Below, piece by piece: positions 35,701 to 47,142 of a stretch of DNA of 64,000 bases. Made by a program: the position numbers and the translations under genes. The stretch is from Malus domestica (Eukaryota > Streptophyta > Magnoliopsida > Rosales > Rosaceae): NCBI RefSeq assembly GCF_042453785.1, contig NC_091661.1, positions 31,487,501 to 31,551,500 of the forward strand, given 5' to 3'. Numbering within the stretch: position 1 is the stretch's first letter; the number at the start of each line of letters is the position of its first letter. The notes below the pieces were generated by a model. It saw only the letters and a program-made list of their open reading frames with translations, did not search any database and was not told the origin of the DNA.

Positions 35701-38700
35701 ACCGAAGAGGAAGACATGGTGGGTTGCTCCTTTCTGTTGAATCTGTTGGATGCTGTGAGTGGGGTTGAAGTGATAGAGGAGCAGCTTAGAACAAGGAAGG
35801 ATTACCAAGAAGTTTCTAGCATCATGAATGTGGGGATGACATATAGCTTGTTGTATAGTTCAGCATTCGAGTGTGAAGATCCTACGCAAAGGAGGGAGCT
35901 GCTACTAAGGAAGTTTAAAGAAAAACACACAGGTAATCTGCTACACTTATTTACAATTTGCTATGCTATCATCTTAAAGCTCCAAGCAGTGGAAATGTGA
36001 AAATAGAGTAATATTATTGATGCATGTACATTTTTACAATGACAAGGAGTTTATGGTTTCTTATGTTGTTTTATTGGATTCAGGTGAAATAGGCAAATTT
36101 GACAAGGTGCAGTCTAACTTTTGGAGGGAATGGAAATTAAAATTAGAAGATCAAAAGCGTGTTGCAGATCGTTGTAGAGCATTAGAGAAAATAATCCCTG
36201 GCGTTGACACAGTACGCTTTTTGTCTCAGGACTTTAATTATATTGAGAGTGTTGTGCTTCCCTTGATTGATTCAGTCAAGTTAGAGAAGAAGCACATTTT
36301 GAAGGATGTTTTAACATTAGCTCATGAATACGGCTTGAACCGTTCACAGGTAGGCAGCTTTGTACTTGGTAGGCTTACATCTCTGAATTCTATAACATAG
36401 AGATGACTTTTTCCCCCATTGAGTGCTAGTGATCTATTGTTTCCTTGCAGGTCTTTTTGTGTTATTTGAGTTCTGTCCTTATTTCTGAGGTTTGGACCAA
36501 TGATGATATTACTTGTGAAATTTGGGAATTTAAAGGTGAAATAGTTGGCTATGCTGTGGAAACCATCAAAGCTGTTTCATCTATTGTATACCCTGCAATT
36601 GATGGATGCCATAAGGTGCGGCTTGCTTACATCTTTGGTCTGCTTTCTGGCTGCTACTTGCAACTGGAACAAAACAGAAAAGAATTACCAATTATACACC
36701 CTGATCAAGTGCATTTATCTGGTTTTAGGCTATCTCGTTTTTACAAGTTAATGGAACAAGAGTGCAGAAGAGTCTCCTTTATTGCGAACCTTAACTTCAA
36801 AAATATTGCTGGATTAGGTGGTTTGAACTTTAAGTGCTTAAGGCATGAAGTGTACATGCACGTATATGATAGTAGCTTGGAAGCCTTGGCAAAGATGGTA
36901 GAGGCACTTGCCAGTATATATCCCGACCCATTGTCGGAGGGTCTGATAACATGGCAGGATGTCTACAAACATTATATTTTGAGTTTGTTGGCAACTTTGG
37001 AAACCAAAGCTAGAACTGATTCGGTCACGAAAAGCACTGAAAACCTTCAAATCTTAGTATGTCAACTTGAGCAGAGCTATGAATGTTGCAGAGAGTATAT
37101 TAGACTCTTGGCACATTTAGATTCTTTGAACATTATGAAGCGGTATTTGACAATAATCATACCGCTTTTGGGTTCTTATGGGACTCTACCAGATAACTCA
37201 GCATGGCAAGATTGTCTAATACTTATCTTGAACTTTTGGATAAGATTGGTTGAGGAGATGAAGGAAATTGCATCCCATGAGGATGTCGGAGAAAATCTCA
37301 GGCTCAATCTAGATTGCTTAGCGTGTTGTCTAAAGGTTTTCATGAGGCTGGTATTAGAAGACACTGTCTCACCAAGTCAAGGCTGGGCTACAATTGTCAG
37401 CTTTGTCAATCATGGTTTAATTTGTGACTCTCCTTCTGAACCTTATATGTTCTGTAGAGCTGTGATTTTTTCTGGTTGTGGGTTTGGATCTGTGGCTGAA
37501 GTATTTTCCCAAGCGGTTTTAGGGGGTCCAACGGGTTCCGCTTTGGCCGGAGACACTGAAATCCAGGAACTTCCCCTTCTCTACTTATATATTTTGGACA
37601 GCATTTTGCAGGATGTGGTTACCCATGGATCCCAGGAATATGAGAAATTATATCAGCTACTATCCTCATTGAGTAAATTAGAAGGTGATTTAGAAGATTT
37701 AGATAGGGTGAGGCAACTAGTTTGGAAAAGAATGGCTAAGTTCTCTGAAAACCTGCAGCTGCCGGGTTCAGTTCGGGTTTATACTATAGAGCTTATGCAA
37801 TACCTCACAGGTAATAGTATCAAGGGTTTGTCTGCTAGTATACAATCTAATGTTACGCCGTGGGAAGGATGGGATGAGGTGTACCTTGCAAGTAAAAATA
37901 GTGAGACTGCTAATCAGGGGTCGGCAGATCATAATGATACATCTAACAGGTTTACAAGTACATTAGTTGCCCTCAAATCGACACAGCTTGTGGCAACCAT
38001 ATCACCCACCATGGAAGTTACCCCCGATGATCTCTCAAATCAAGAGACCGCTGTTTCTTGCTTTCTGAAGCTGTGTGATGCTGCACAAACATATTCTCAT
38101 GTTGATTCTTTGCTAGCCATGTTAGGGGAGTGGGAAGGGTTTTTCTCAGTGAGGGAAGATAAGAAAGCCTCTATAGAAGCTCCTGAGGCTGGAAATGATT
38201 GGGATGATAACTGGGACGATTGCTGGGAGAGTTTTCAGGAGACAGAATCTCCTGTGAATGAGAAGGAAATATCCTTTTCCGTTCACCCTTTGCATGCATG
38301 TTGGTTGGAGATTTTCAAAAAACTCATAACGCTCTCCCAATTTAAAGATGTCGTCAGACTAATTGATCATTCCCTACCGAAATCAAATGGGATATTGCTT
38401 GATGAAGATGGGGTGAAGAGCTTGAGCCAGATCCTTCTTGAAAGAGATTGTTTCATGGCTTTAAAGCTGGTGCTTTTACTGCCTTTTGAATCACTACAGT
38501 TGCGGTGTTTGGCTGCCGTTGAAGACAAGTTGAAGCAAGAAGGCATCCCTGACTCGATTGGCGGTGACCATGAGTTATTATTGCTGGTATTATTCTCCGG
38601 GGTTTTACCCACTATCATCTCCAATTCTTCATACGGAAACACTTTCTCTTATATCTGCTATTTGGTCGGGAACATATCCCACAAGGTTCAAGCAGCTCAA

Positions 38701-39021
38701 GTGCAAAACGAGAGATGGCCGTTGCTTTTTAGAAGAATGCTCTTCCCCTGTTTTATATCAGAGCTTGTGAAAGCAGATCAGAAACTTCTAGCCGGACTCA
38801 TGGTTACGAAATTTATGCACACAAATGCATCGCTTGGTCTTGTTAATGTTGCGGAGGCAAGTCTCAGTCGGTTTTTGGAGGTGCAGCTCCATGTACTACA
38901 CGACCTGCTTGATGAGACACATTCACCGGAAACATTGAACAATACTGTTTCTAGTTTGAGAGGCAAGTTGGAAAATCTGATCCGGACCGCATTGTCATTG
39001 CTTCCAACTAAAGTCAGATGA
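29780..39021 (+). CDS. MIP2: MAG2-interacting protein 2 / NBAS homologue (Sec39 domain)
   Basis: This encodes the plant homologue of NBAS, a subunit of the Dsl1/NRZ-type tethering complex at the ER that receives Golgi-derived vesicles. Twelve exons join in one frame: 29780-29863, 29974-30022, 30147-30320, 31024-31225, 31338-31531, 31984-32971, 33049-34007, 34108-34196, 34274-34633, 34768-35932, 36084-36349 and 36451-39021, giving 2366 aa. The start is MDEATRTVFYETRRH; GVSQLRDKWSEYKQPRKLRK begins the N-terminal beta-propeller-like part. The middle (LNLLFKRHPYSLASCVLEIL onward) matches the Sec39 helical region. Near residue 2090 lies an acidic, tryptophan-rich stretch (NDWDDNWDDCWESFQE). The last exon is very large (2571 bp). 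The length agrees with NBAS proteins, and I see no frame break. A 22-T tract lies in intron 5 near 31820. The function is from the family; the exon model is from the sequence. Confidence 0.9.
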
Positions 39022-39470
39022 ACAGGTATGATGAACTCTTCCTACTTTCTGTCGTTAGGAGCCGGAGTTGTATGTATAGATGTTTGTTAGGCAGTGTTTG
39101 AAAATATAGCTCGGGATGTAAACTTGACACCGAAAGGAATACAGATGATGTACAGTCTCCGTACTGATCCTTGTCGGATCGGAGTGTATAAATTCGAATA
39201 AGACACGTATCTTACTATTTGTATAGTAGCACGTGGTGTACCACTCTGTGTACTGATCACATTGAAAAATTTCTCCTTCGTGAAAGAGGCGAGTGCTTCT
39301 GCGTGCGTTGTTTGGTGTTCAGATAGATGATGAGGAAGGTTTAATTCCAACCGCAGGATTTCATTAAAAATAATCCGACGGCTCCGCGTCTGATTCCTTA
39401 AAGAGCTTGTCTATGGATTTATCCTGAATGAATTTTATGGTGTGCAGAAAATGATATTTAGCTAATAGAA

Positions 39471-39670
39471 AGGATTATCGCCGGATCCTCTTTGTGAGGA
39501 TTCCGGAGATCCTTTAATCACATATGTTCATCGTGCGGTTTGTTTTTGTTAGGTTCTGTTTATATTCAATTTTAAATAAAAAAATTACAATGAATTTTTA
39601 CCATACGATCTACGATGAACGGATGTGATTGAAAAATTCTCATATCCTCACAAAGAGGATTGCATTTTAC
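39471..39670. mobile_element. MITE copy A (GGATCC family)
   Basis: Inverted ends carry GCCGGATCCTCTTTGTGAGG and CCTCACAAAGAGGAT. The interior shows 'ttatattcaattttaaataaaa', shared with copies at 39674-39877 and 43534-43740. The right end is degraded. Confidence 0.6.
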
Positions 39671-39673
39671 CTA

Positions 39674-39877
39674 CCAGGAGGATCCTCGCTGGATCCTTTT
39701 TGTGAGAATCCCAGAGATCCTCCAATCACGTCTATTCATCGTACGGTTAGTTTTTGTTAGATATTGTTTATATTCAATTTTAAATAAAAAAATTTACAAT
39801 GATTTCCGACCGCACAATGTACGATGAACAGATGTAATTGAAAGATTCTCGTATCCTTTCAAAGAGGATCCTCCTGG
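39674..39877. mobile_element. MITE copy B (GGATCC family)
   Basis: It starts CCAGGAGGATCCTCGCTGG and ends AAGAGGATCCTCCTGG. The 204-bp element is an inverted repeat and a diverged relative of copy A, which lies immediately to its left in the same orientation. Confidence 0.7.
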
Positions 39878-40257
39878 TAGCTAAAACGCAAAGGTGATAA
39901 AACAATATTGCATTTAGCTAATCGTATTCGTAGGTACACTTACACTTCAATGTTAATGAAGAAAAATATGAGAGCGGTTATTTGGATGCTTTAAAAGAAT
40001 AACAACAATGGCATTAAAAGAAGAGATGATTTTCCTTTCCCCGAAATTTCGCAGTAAACTTTCAACCGGATCTTCTTCGTTACCCATCTTTGCCGGACAG
40101 ACCACTGTTTTCCTCACACATTCTGCATCCTTAACGTTTCGAAATTGAATATACCCTTAGTTAACAGCAACTTTACTAGTATGTTGAACGGATTTGAACG
40201 GATGAGGTCGTTCTCTTCAACCTCTCAAAAGTCCCGTGTCTGTCAGCTCAGCATCGA

Positions 40258-43145
40258 TTATATGTTTAACGGCTCTGCCTCGCTGTCCCTCTCCTTCATC
40301 GATGCCCGATCTTCACTCTCTGTTGACAGAATCAAATAGTTCCGACCATAAGAACGAAAAATATAAAGGAGGTTCGTCTAGGATTAGGCTATGGATGGAG
40401 CGAAAAAAATGACTTACTGGGCTTGTCTGAAATCGCCATGAGGCGCCTCTGCAAGAGACATGCTATGAAGAGGAAGAGCGAGCACATACCAAACATAACA
40501 GTCATTGGAAATGCATCAACCTGCAAAGACAAACGAAACCAACTGGTTGGTTACACAAGAGGTGGACTGAGAGCACACTTACATGACAACATGCTCCTAA
40601 GATATACTCCAATAAACGACCAAGAACTGTAACGTACATTATACAGCACAACGCAGACAAAAATGTTGAGAGGAATGCGGAAGAAGTTCATGATCGTGCT
40701 CCTGGCCTCCTCGGGGATGTACTGCGATCTCATCTTCATGATGGATGGCCAGAACAGTCCTACGCAAGCCTCAAAGGCACAGAATCCGAGAAGCTGGATG
40801 CAACCGGCAAAAGAGATGCTCCCTCCTTTCACATTGGAAGGTGCTACCAAGAACTGTTGGAAATTAGCAAAGTTAGGGGACGGCACGACAACATAGAATA
40901 AATAAGAAAACAATACACCGGAATCCCAACATACACCGGTCACAATGGGAAGCAGGAGAGAGGCAGCTGAGACGGCAAAGACAATCTGCATATAGCTCTC
41001 TACTCTAGGTGTTTGGCGAGCCATCAACCGGGATGCAAGGGAGCTTCCAAACATTGAAGACAACATGAAGGTGGCAAAAATAAAACCATGCGGAATGTCC
41101 TCGTCATTGGGGCTCAGAGCAGGAGTCCATAGGAACACAAAGGTATACATCGAACCTTCAAACAGAGACTGTATGGCACCCAGTAACGCGATTTTCTCAT
41201 CTGAACCACGTAAAAAAGATAATAATAAATGAGAGAGAATATAACTTGTAGAACACAGGTGAAAAGACCATGAGGTTGTAAACGGAATGACAAGAATGGC
41301 TGGAGTTATGCAGGCGCACACACCACAGCTGACCATTAAACATACACAATTTATCGTCCAAAAATATCAGCTTAAGTTTATAGTATACCAGAAGCAATGG
41401 CAACAGCAGCACCCCGGAACTGGGTAAACAAGTCCTTGCTCTCTGAAGGATCTCCATAATTCTCTGTCCATGTGAATAAAATTACGAACATTCCAATTGT
41501 GAGAAAGCACGAAGCAGCATCGAAGGGCGCCACAGGCCCAAGAGCCAGTGCATCGACCAGCGTATTTCCAAGCAACCCAGCCAAGATAGCAACAACACCA
41601 TTGCCAAGAAATATTGCCTTTGAGAATGTAATTGACAGCCATTGTTGTTCAAAACCTCTCTGCACGGTCAAGAGGAAGATCACATCTAAGATTTATTTAT
41701 ACAAGGGGTTAAAAGTTCGAAATCAATCAAATTTTCACAGTTCACGCCCCCAACCAAGGGAAACAGCGCCTAGTCAAACTCAATGCCTATGTGTAACAAA
41801 TAATGAACTCCAAACAAAATACAAAGGCAACAATTTTGCGCCTCAAGCAAGCATTTTTTTTCTTCTGATATAAGCTAATGAGCATGATAATAGTACCCTT
41901 TTGGTGAAGTGATCATCCACTAAAACGACACATCTAGGGTGGATCTGTGAGCAAAGGATTTAAAAAATGGAACTTTAACGAAAAGTTCTCGGTATTGTTC
42001 ACTTTAACGAAAAACCATATTTTTACACTAAAAAGTCAATCATGTACTATTCACTTTACCCTTTATTTTGTAGTTATCGTTAAAACTCAAAGTTTTCAAG
42101 CCCTTTTCATTAGTTTTCTTTTTAAAAAAACGATGACGGGCAGAGCAATGACGCATTACCTTGTTGTGTTCTGCAACAAGCCATGATTCAAATGCTGAAA
42201 ATAGAAGTGATGTGGCAATGCCTCCCAAAATACGCCCCAACATCAAAACCTTGTACTGAGGAGAATGCTTGGTGATGCAGCTCAGTATGTAAGTTATACA
42301 ATAAGTGATGCACGCCCTCTTTCGGCCCCTGAATTCACGACAACATCAGCTAAAAATCATCGAACAATCATGGAACCATTTAACAGATATTAGAGCGAAA
42401 ACTCACTGTTTGTCTGCCAGAGATCCAACAATTGTTCCAAACAACATGGAGGAGCCAAAACCAGCAATGAAAAGCTGTCCGATGTCGCCTTTTCCGTATC
42501 CATAAGTAGTGTACAGGTAGTAGACATAAGGACCCTGCAACCAGTCCCCAGCTATTGCCATATAACCATTAATTTGTCAGTAATTTAAACCAATTCTTCC
42601 TTCAATTAGATAAGTTCCTATATAATTAACTAAATCCACTCAAATTACAACCAAGTGCAGCTCAGATCCAACTTCCTATTCATCAATTCAGGAGAAATCA
42701 AATGGAAATAGCTAAAATTAAAGCAATGCCAGCACCATTTTTCAATCAGAAAAACGATGAACAAATCCCAAAATTCTTATAAAAACCATGAACAAGTCAA
42801 TCAAAACTATCAGAAAACAGATTGAACACGCAGATCTCGCAAATGGGTGCTTAAATTTCCACTTAGAAACTCCATACAACTCACTAATCGCATCAGATCG
42901 GATCAAAATTCACCAAACCAAGGCACATACATTTGAAAACGAACATATACGCATTGAGAGAAATGATAATTTGGGTGAGATCTAGTGGGCTTACCCATCA
43001 TGAGAGAGTAAACGAAAAGGTAATTGTTCTTGAAGACGTTGAAAGTTGACGGGGTGTTGATTCGGTCTTTGTTGCTCTTGCTGAGCTCCGCCGCGGCCAC
43101 CACCGCCGCTAGTATCCCGAACACCATGTAGTAGAAAACCTCCAT
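40258..43145 (-). CDS. Molybdate-anion transporter-like MFS protein (MOT2/MFSD5 family)
   Basis: This encodes a multi-pass major facilitator superfamily protein of the MFSD5 family, related to the algal molybdate transporter MOT2. Eight exons on the minus strand (43145-42995, 42551-42407, 42328-42160, 41659-41389, 41200-40935, 40853-40638, 40520-40418, 40319-40258) join in frame to 460 aa, the length I recall for Arabidopsis homologues. The protein starts MEVFYYMVFGILAAVVAAAE, contains GDWLQGPYVYYLYTTYGYGK and the conserved MKMRSQYIPEEARSTIMNFF, and ends KERDSEAEPLNI. The 81-bp intron 40854-40934 (GTATGT...CAACAG) has a multiple-of-three length and no stop, so its retention would add 27 residues. 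The 3.0-kb gap before the paired + strand gene STR14-like is filled with repeats. Substrate is inferred from family only. Confidence 0.88.
41970..42121. repeat. Short dispersed repeat in an MFS intron
   Basis: The phrases 'ttaacgaaaaaccatattttta', 'aaaaagtcaat' and 'ttattttgtagttatcgttaaaactcaaa' recur in inverted orientation at 44850-44970. Both copies are AT-rich with ends of the type TTTTCGTTAAA, suggesting a MITE family. Confidence 0.7.
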
Positions 43146-43533
43146 TGTTACTCACTGCACTCTAGAGAGAGAAAGGGAGAGCAGAGAGAGAGAGGAAAGG
43201 AATGAGATTTTAAGGTACGTGAGGAGAGATATGGATTGTGTTAATATAGCCAAAGGAAGAAGACGGTGGAGCTCTGATCCTCTGCATCCGTCTTCTGTTT
43301 CTATAATCTGTAACTATGCATCGCACGGCTGTACGTTTACTGAACTGTTATGGCTTTGGAAACAGATGGGGAGAAGAGTGCGAGTGCAGGACAATCCTGA
43401 GGATGAAGCAGCAGGAGAAACGCACTGCACGCGGTATTGTAATTTTAAGATGTTCCACTTGGAGTGAAGTGACACGTGGTGATATCAGATTCATGATGTA
43501 GAGTTTGTTGGTGTCGGTGGTTTGTTTTGAGGA

Positions 43534-43740
43534 AGGATCCTCGCGGGATCCCTTTGTATGAGGATTCCGGAACTTTAAATCACATCCGTTCATCATGTAT
43601 CGTGTGATCAGAAATTATTGTAAATTTTTTTATTTAAAATTAAATATAAACCGTACTTGACGAAAACTGACTGCACGATGTACGATGAACAGATGTGATT
43701 GGAGGATTCCCGAGATATTCACAAAGAGGATCTGGCGAGG
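43534..43740. mobile_element. MITE copy C (GGATCC family)
   Basis: It starts AAGGATCCTCGCGGGATCCC and ends CACAAAGAGGATCTGGCGAGG. The interior shares 'gcacgatgtacgatgaacagatgtgattg'-like sequence with copy B, in the same orientation. Confidence 0.65.
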
Positions 43741-43936
43741 TCTTAGATTCGATTCTCACCAAAAAAGAATTTGAACCACATTATTGCTAGCCTATTGTGA
43801 AGCTTAATCGACTCACTCCCCACCCCCTTAGTCTAAATAATATCATTTCTTATTACTAATTCATAAACCATATTATTGTTAACCTATTGTGAGGCTTAAT
43901 TAACTCACTCCCCACCCTCCAGTCTAAATAATTTCA
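43741..43936. mobile_element. Truncated SINE tails, two partial copies
   Basis: 43741-43850 has TAGATTCGATTCTCACC followed by 'ttgaaccacattattgctagcc' and 'taaataatatc', matching the 3' body of the SINE at 5733-5886. 43866-43936 repeats the same tail again ('ccatattattgttaacctattgtgagg'). Neither has a complete 5' end. Confidence 0.6.
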
Positions 43937-44100
43937 AGGATGAAAATAAATAAATTGAGGTGTTATCACTAAACTTGTATAACATCTCATGTAAAATTAA
44001 TAAGAAATGGGATTCCTCCAACTTAATAGCATCTTCGATTACTCTGCATCACGTACTCACATGCAAATCAATAATGCATCCCTTTCAATCAGTTTTCGGC

Positions 44101-44583
44101 TGTACTTTATATAAAGGGTTTGTTCTCAAGCCCTTTGGTCGATGTGGGACAGAGGAATTCCAAGACTCCCCAACAAGTGAGACTCCATTTTTATGGGTCA
44201 CACGTGAAGTTCTACACATCGACCAGCCACGTGGAGCCAAGCTGGGGCTCATCCATTTGCGCCAGCCTAGTGGCACGTGGCATCTTTTGGCCTACGTGGA
44301 GCCATGTCGGGGCTGACCCATTCACACGGAGTCAAAGGGGACTCATCCGTTCACGTGACAGTACGAACCTATCCCCTGGCTTTGATACCATCTTAAATTT
44401 CAAGTAAACGGGTCATGGGCCCACTCCAACAACACCGATATTGTTCCCACTTGGGCACCTGCTCAATCCGTCAGGTGTGAGATTTTATCACAACAGGCCT
44501 TGGTTTTAGTTAGAATGAGGTAATTCTATATAAAAGGCTTGTTCTCAATCTCTCTGGCTGATATGGGACAGAGGAATTCTAGC
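44101..44583 (-). mobile_element. Candidate TRIM-like retroelement
   Basis: On the minus strand, the 5' LTR-like block 44583-44391 is followed by TGGTATCAAAGCC (44390-44378), a primer-binding-site-like sequence. An internal GC-rich region follows, and then a second copy of the LTR start (GAATTCCTCTGTCCCACAT, about 44158-44101). The second LTR copy is cut short. No coding capacity is seen. Boundaries are approximate. Confidence 0.45.
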
Positions 44584-44849
44584 ACATGCCATGTACGAGC
44601 AGTATGGATATTTACATGTGGTCCAATATTCTAGCCAATAAAGTATTGAATTTCTATCCATGCGTCTCATATTTGAAACTCCTCCTCTGTAATAATTTCG
44701 AGCCTTTTCCGTCCACTTAATAATTTTAAAATTTTAAAAAATGGTATTGATATGACAAAGAACAAGAATAAAGGTCGATAGGAGGCAGGTTCGAAGGAGA
44801 TCATCTGGTGCTAAGCCACCGGGTGGTGATTTAGGAGCATTGATTTTTA

Positions 44850-44970
44850 CGAAAATTAATGAAAATAGTTTGAAAATTTTAAGTTTTAACGATAAGGACA
44901 AAATAAAAAGTAAAGTACCAGGATTAACTTTTTAATATAAAAATATGATTTTTCGTTAAAATTTCATTGA
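44850..44970. repeat. Second copy of the short dispersed repeat at 41970
   Basis: Inverted relative to the copy inside the MFS gene intron; it shares the 'gttttaacgataaggacaaaataaa' and 'aaatatgatttttcgttaaaa' phrases. Confidence 0.7.
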
Positions 44971-45295
44971 TTTTTTGGGTGTGGGTTATATCATTAGGCA
45001 CGGTCCTACATCATGACAAAAGGGGAGGAGGTGAGGATGAAAGAAATTGAAACAGCAACAAACCCTCATAAATATCAAATATCCACCACAAACTCAGATT
45101 CTGGGAAGAGAAGGAGATAAAATCCCAATATATCATTATCCATGCCCTACGTCACTCAACAAATAAGCACTCAAAACATCCCAAAACACACCATTTCCAT
45201 TTGTTTTGAATTATTGAATTATTGATCCAGATTATTTAGATCATATAGCTGCTGATTTCTTGGGGTTTTGGAGGCCATAAATATATTTGGAATTA
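44971..45295 (+). promoter_or_regulatory. Upstream region of the rhodanese gene
   Basis: This 325-bp stretch between the repeat and the start codon should hold the promoter and 5' UTR. I see AT-rich sequence with several ATATC-type and ACGTCA-type short motifs but cannot assign a transcription start. Confidence 0.35.
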
Positions 45296-46585
45296 ATGGC
45301 TTCTCTGACTTCGATCACACTGAACCCATCTTATTCTTCCCCGTTGGGATCATTCGCTTCAAATCATTGCCAGCATAACCAGAATTCCTGCTGGCTTACA
45401 GCCGTCGGATCAGTCAGATCATCATCATCATCCACAAGGCAACGGTTTTCGTCGCAGGGCCTCAGAATCCGTAGTGCAGCAACAAAACAAGCTAAAACGC
45501 CAGGTACAACTTTAAAACCTGTATTTACGTATAACAGACTAGTTTAGAATATCGCTTTGTCGAAAAGAAAAAAAAACGATTATAATTGAAGTCAAATTAA
45601 TCCAGCCTCACTTGGTTTCTTGATTCCCTTGTTTTGGAGAGGTTAGCTGAAGAGGACTGGAAGACTAAGAGGGAACTTCTCCTACAGAAAAAGGTACGTA
45701 CACTTGTTCTCCTCTGAAACGGATAAGAGTTCAATCAAAGAACGCAACACGTGAATAATCCGCTCTGATACCATGTTAGAATGTTCGCATTGAACCATCA
45801 CCGATGCCGAAAATTTGAAAAAAATGTGCAGGTGAGGAGTGTGGATGTGAAAGAAGCTCTGAGGCTTCAAAAAGAAAACAACTTCGTGATTCTTGACGTG
45901 CGGCCTGAAGCGGAATTCAAAGAGGTTCGGTTAAGTTTTCTTCGTCGTGATTGCATTTGTCACCCTTACCGGCGTCATGCCAATCTCTGCAGGAAGTTTG
46001 AGCAGGCTAACTAAGTACCGGAATATGAATGTTTGCGGTGAATGCAGGCTCATCCGCCGGGCGCGATTAACGTGCAAATATACAGGCTTATAAAGGAGTG
46101 GACAGCGTGGGACATTGCCCGCCGTGCTGCTTTCGCGTTTTTCGGCATCTTTGCCGGCACAGAAGAGAACCCTGACTTCATATCAAGTATGTATAAGCTA
46201 GCTTTGTCTATAGACAACTTTTACAGATGCAGAAACACCAAATAATAATAATGTTGTGGTATATGGTAACAGGTGTGGGATCGCAGCTAGATAAGAAGGC
46301 AAAGATAATAGTGGCTTGCGCCGCCGGCGGTACGATGAGACCGACCCAAAATCTCCCAGAAGGTCAACAGTCAAGGTGATTCAGTTTAGTTTCTTCTTCC
46401 TTGAGATTTCAATTCGTTGCAGAGTTGATCACGTTGATCACTCACGCCAGTCTCCTTGCAGATCACTGATAGCAGCCTACTTGCTCGTCCTCAACGGTTA
46501 TACGAATGTCTTCCACCTAGAAGGCGGACTTTACGCGTGGTTCAAAGAGGGGCTGCCATCGGTTGCAGAAGAAGAAGAAGAGTGA
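45296..46585 (+). CDS. Chloroplast rhodanese-domain protein, STR14-like
   Basis: Six exons (45296-45503, 45647-45693, 45832-45924, 46048-46186, 46273-46375, 46462-46585) join to 237 aa. The N-terminal roughly 70 residues are rich in Ser, Thr, Arg and Gln with few acidic residues, consistent with a plastid transit peptide. A single rhodanese domain follows: RSVDVKEALRLQ, FVILDVRPEAEF, GAINVQIYRLIKEWTAWDIA, and the active-site loop IVACAAGGTMRPT with its cysteine at about residue 178. The end is LPSVAEEEEE. The pattern and length fit Arabidopsis STR14 (At4g27700), a sulfurtransferase-family protein of unclear substrate. The start ATG is at 45296. It converges on the VPS26 gene, with 557 bp between the stop codons. 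Confidence 0.9.
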
Positions 46586-47142
46586 AACACCGGTGGCGGT
46601 ATGAAAGAAAGTTCCTTCAAGGGAGCGTGTTTTGTTCATAAATTGAGTGTGTACGTGCTTGCCATTGATTTCTTAGCATAACTAACAACTTATGAATTCG
46701 GATTCAAATGGAATGTTCTTGTAATGATGCTAAACATAACAACGACCGGATAATTTCCGCCCGTAATGTCTTCATCATTTCTCTTTTTCGATCAATTGAA
46801 CTGCAGAATTCCGTCAACGATATAACAACAGAAAGCAGGCATAAAGTTCAAACTTACTTTCTCCAATGGTAATTCACAAAGTAAATTGGAGAAACTTCAC
46901 AAAGTTGAGATACAGGATGATTGTTACATGATGTATCATCACAGCAACCGGAGATCTTGTCCTTTCCACCGCGCCCGTGTACATGCGACAACCCCGTATC
47001 AAAGTTGCAACTCAGCTAGAATAGCAAGTCATTGAAGCACAATAAGGTCGAAATTTTTTAAGCTTTACAAGGTGCCACGAGAAATTTTATCTTCTATTCC
47101 ACATTAAATGGATCAAATTGAGATGGCGTGCGAGATGAGTGA
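46586..47142. other. Shared 3' interval between rhodanese and VPS26 genes
   Basis: Holds the 3' UTRs of two convergent genes. Nothing else is recognised. Confidence 0.6.

Larger units (their letters stand above)
39022..40257. other. 3' flank of MIP2 and intergenic, with two MITEs
   Basis: This is the interval between the convergent MIP2 and MFS genes. The 3' UTR of MIP2 probably reaches about 39200. Two related inverted-repeat elements occupy 39471-39877, and no gene is seen. Confidence 0.6.

Noticed and set aside
40389..40520. Ending the MFS protein at the TAG at 40389
   Set aside because: A GTAAGTC donor at 40417 and an exon at 40319-40258 restore the conserved KERDSEAEPLNI tail.
40844..40936. 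Alternative 93-bp or 83-bp intron borders in the MFS gene
   Set aside because: The GTATGT donor at 40934 with the CAACAG acceptor restores the conserved FLVAPS segment and the expected 460-aa length.
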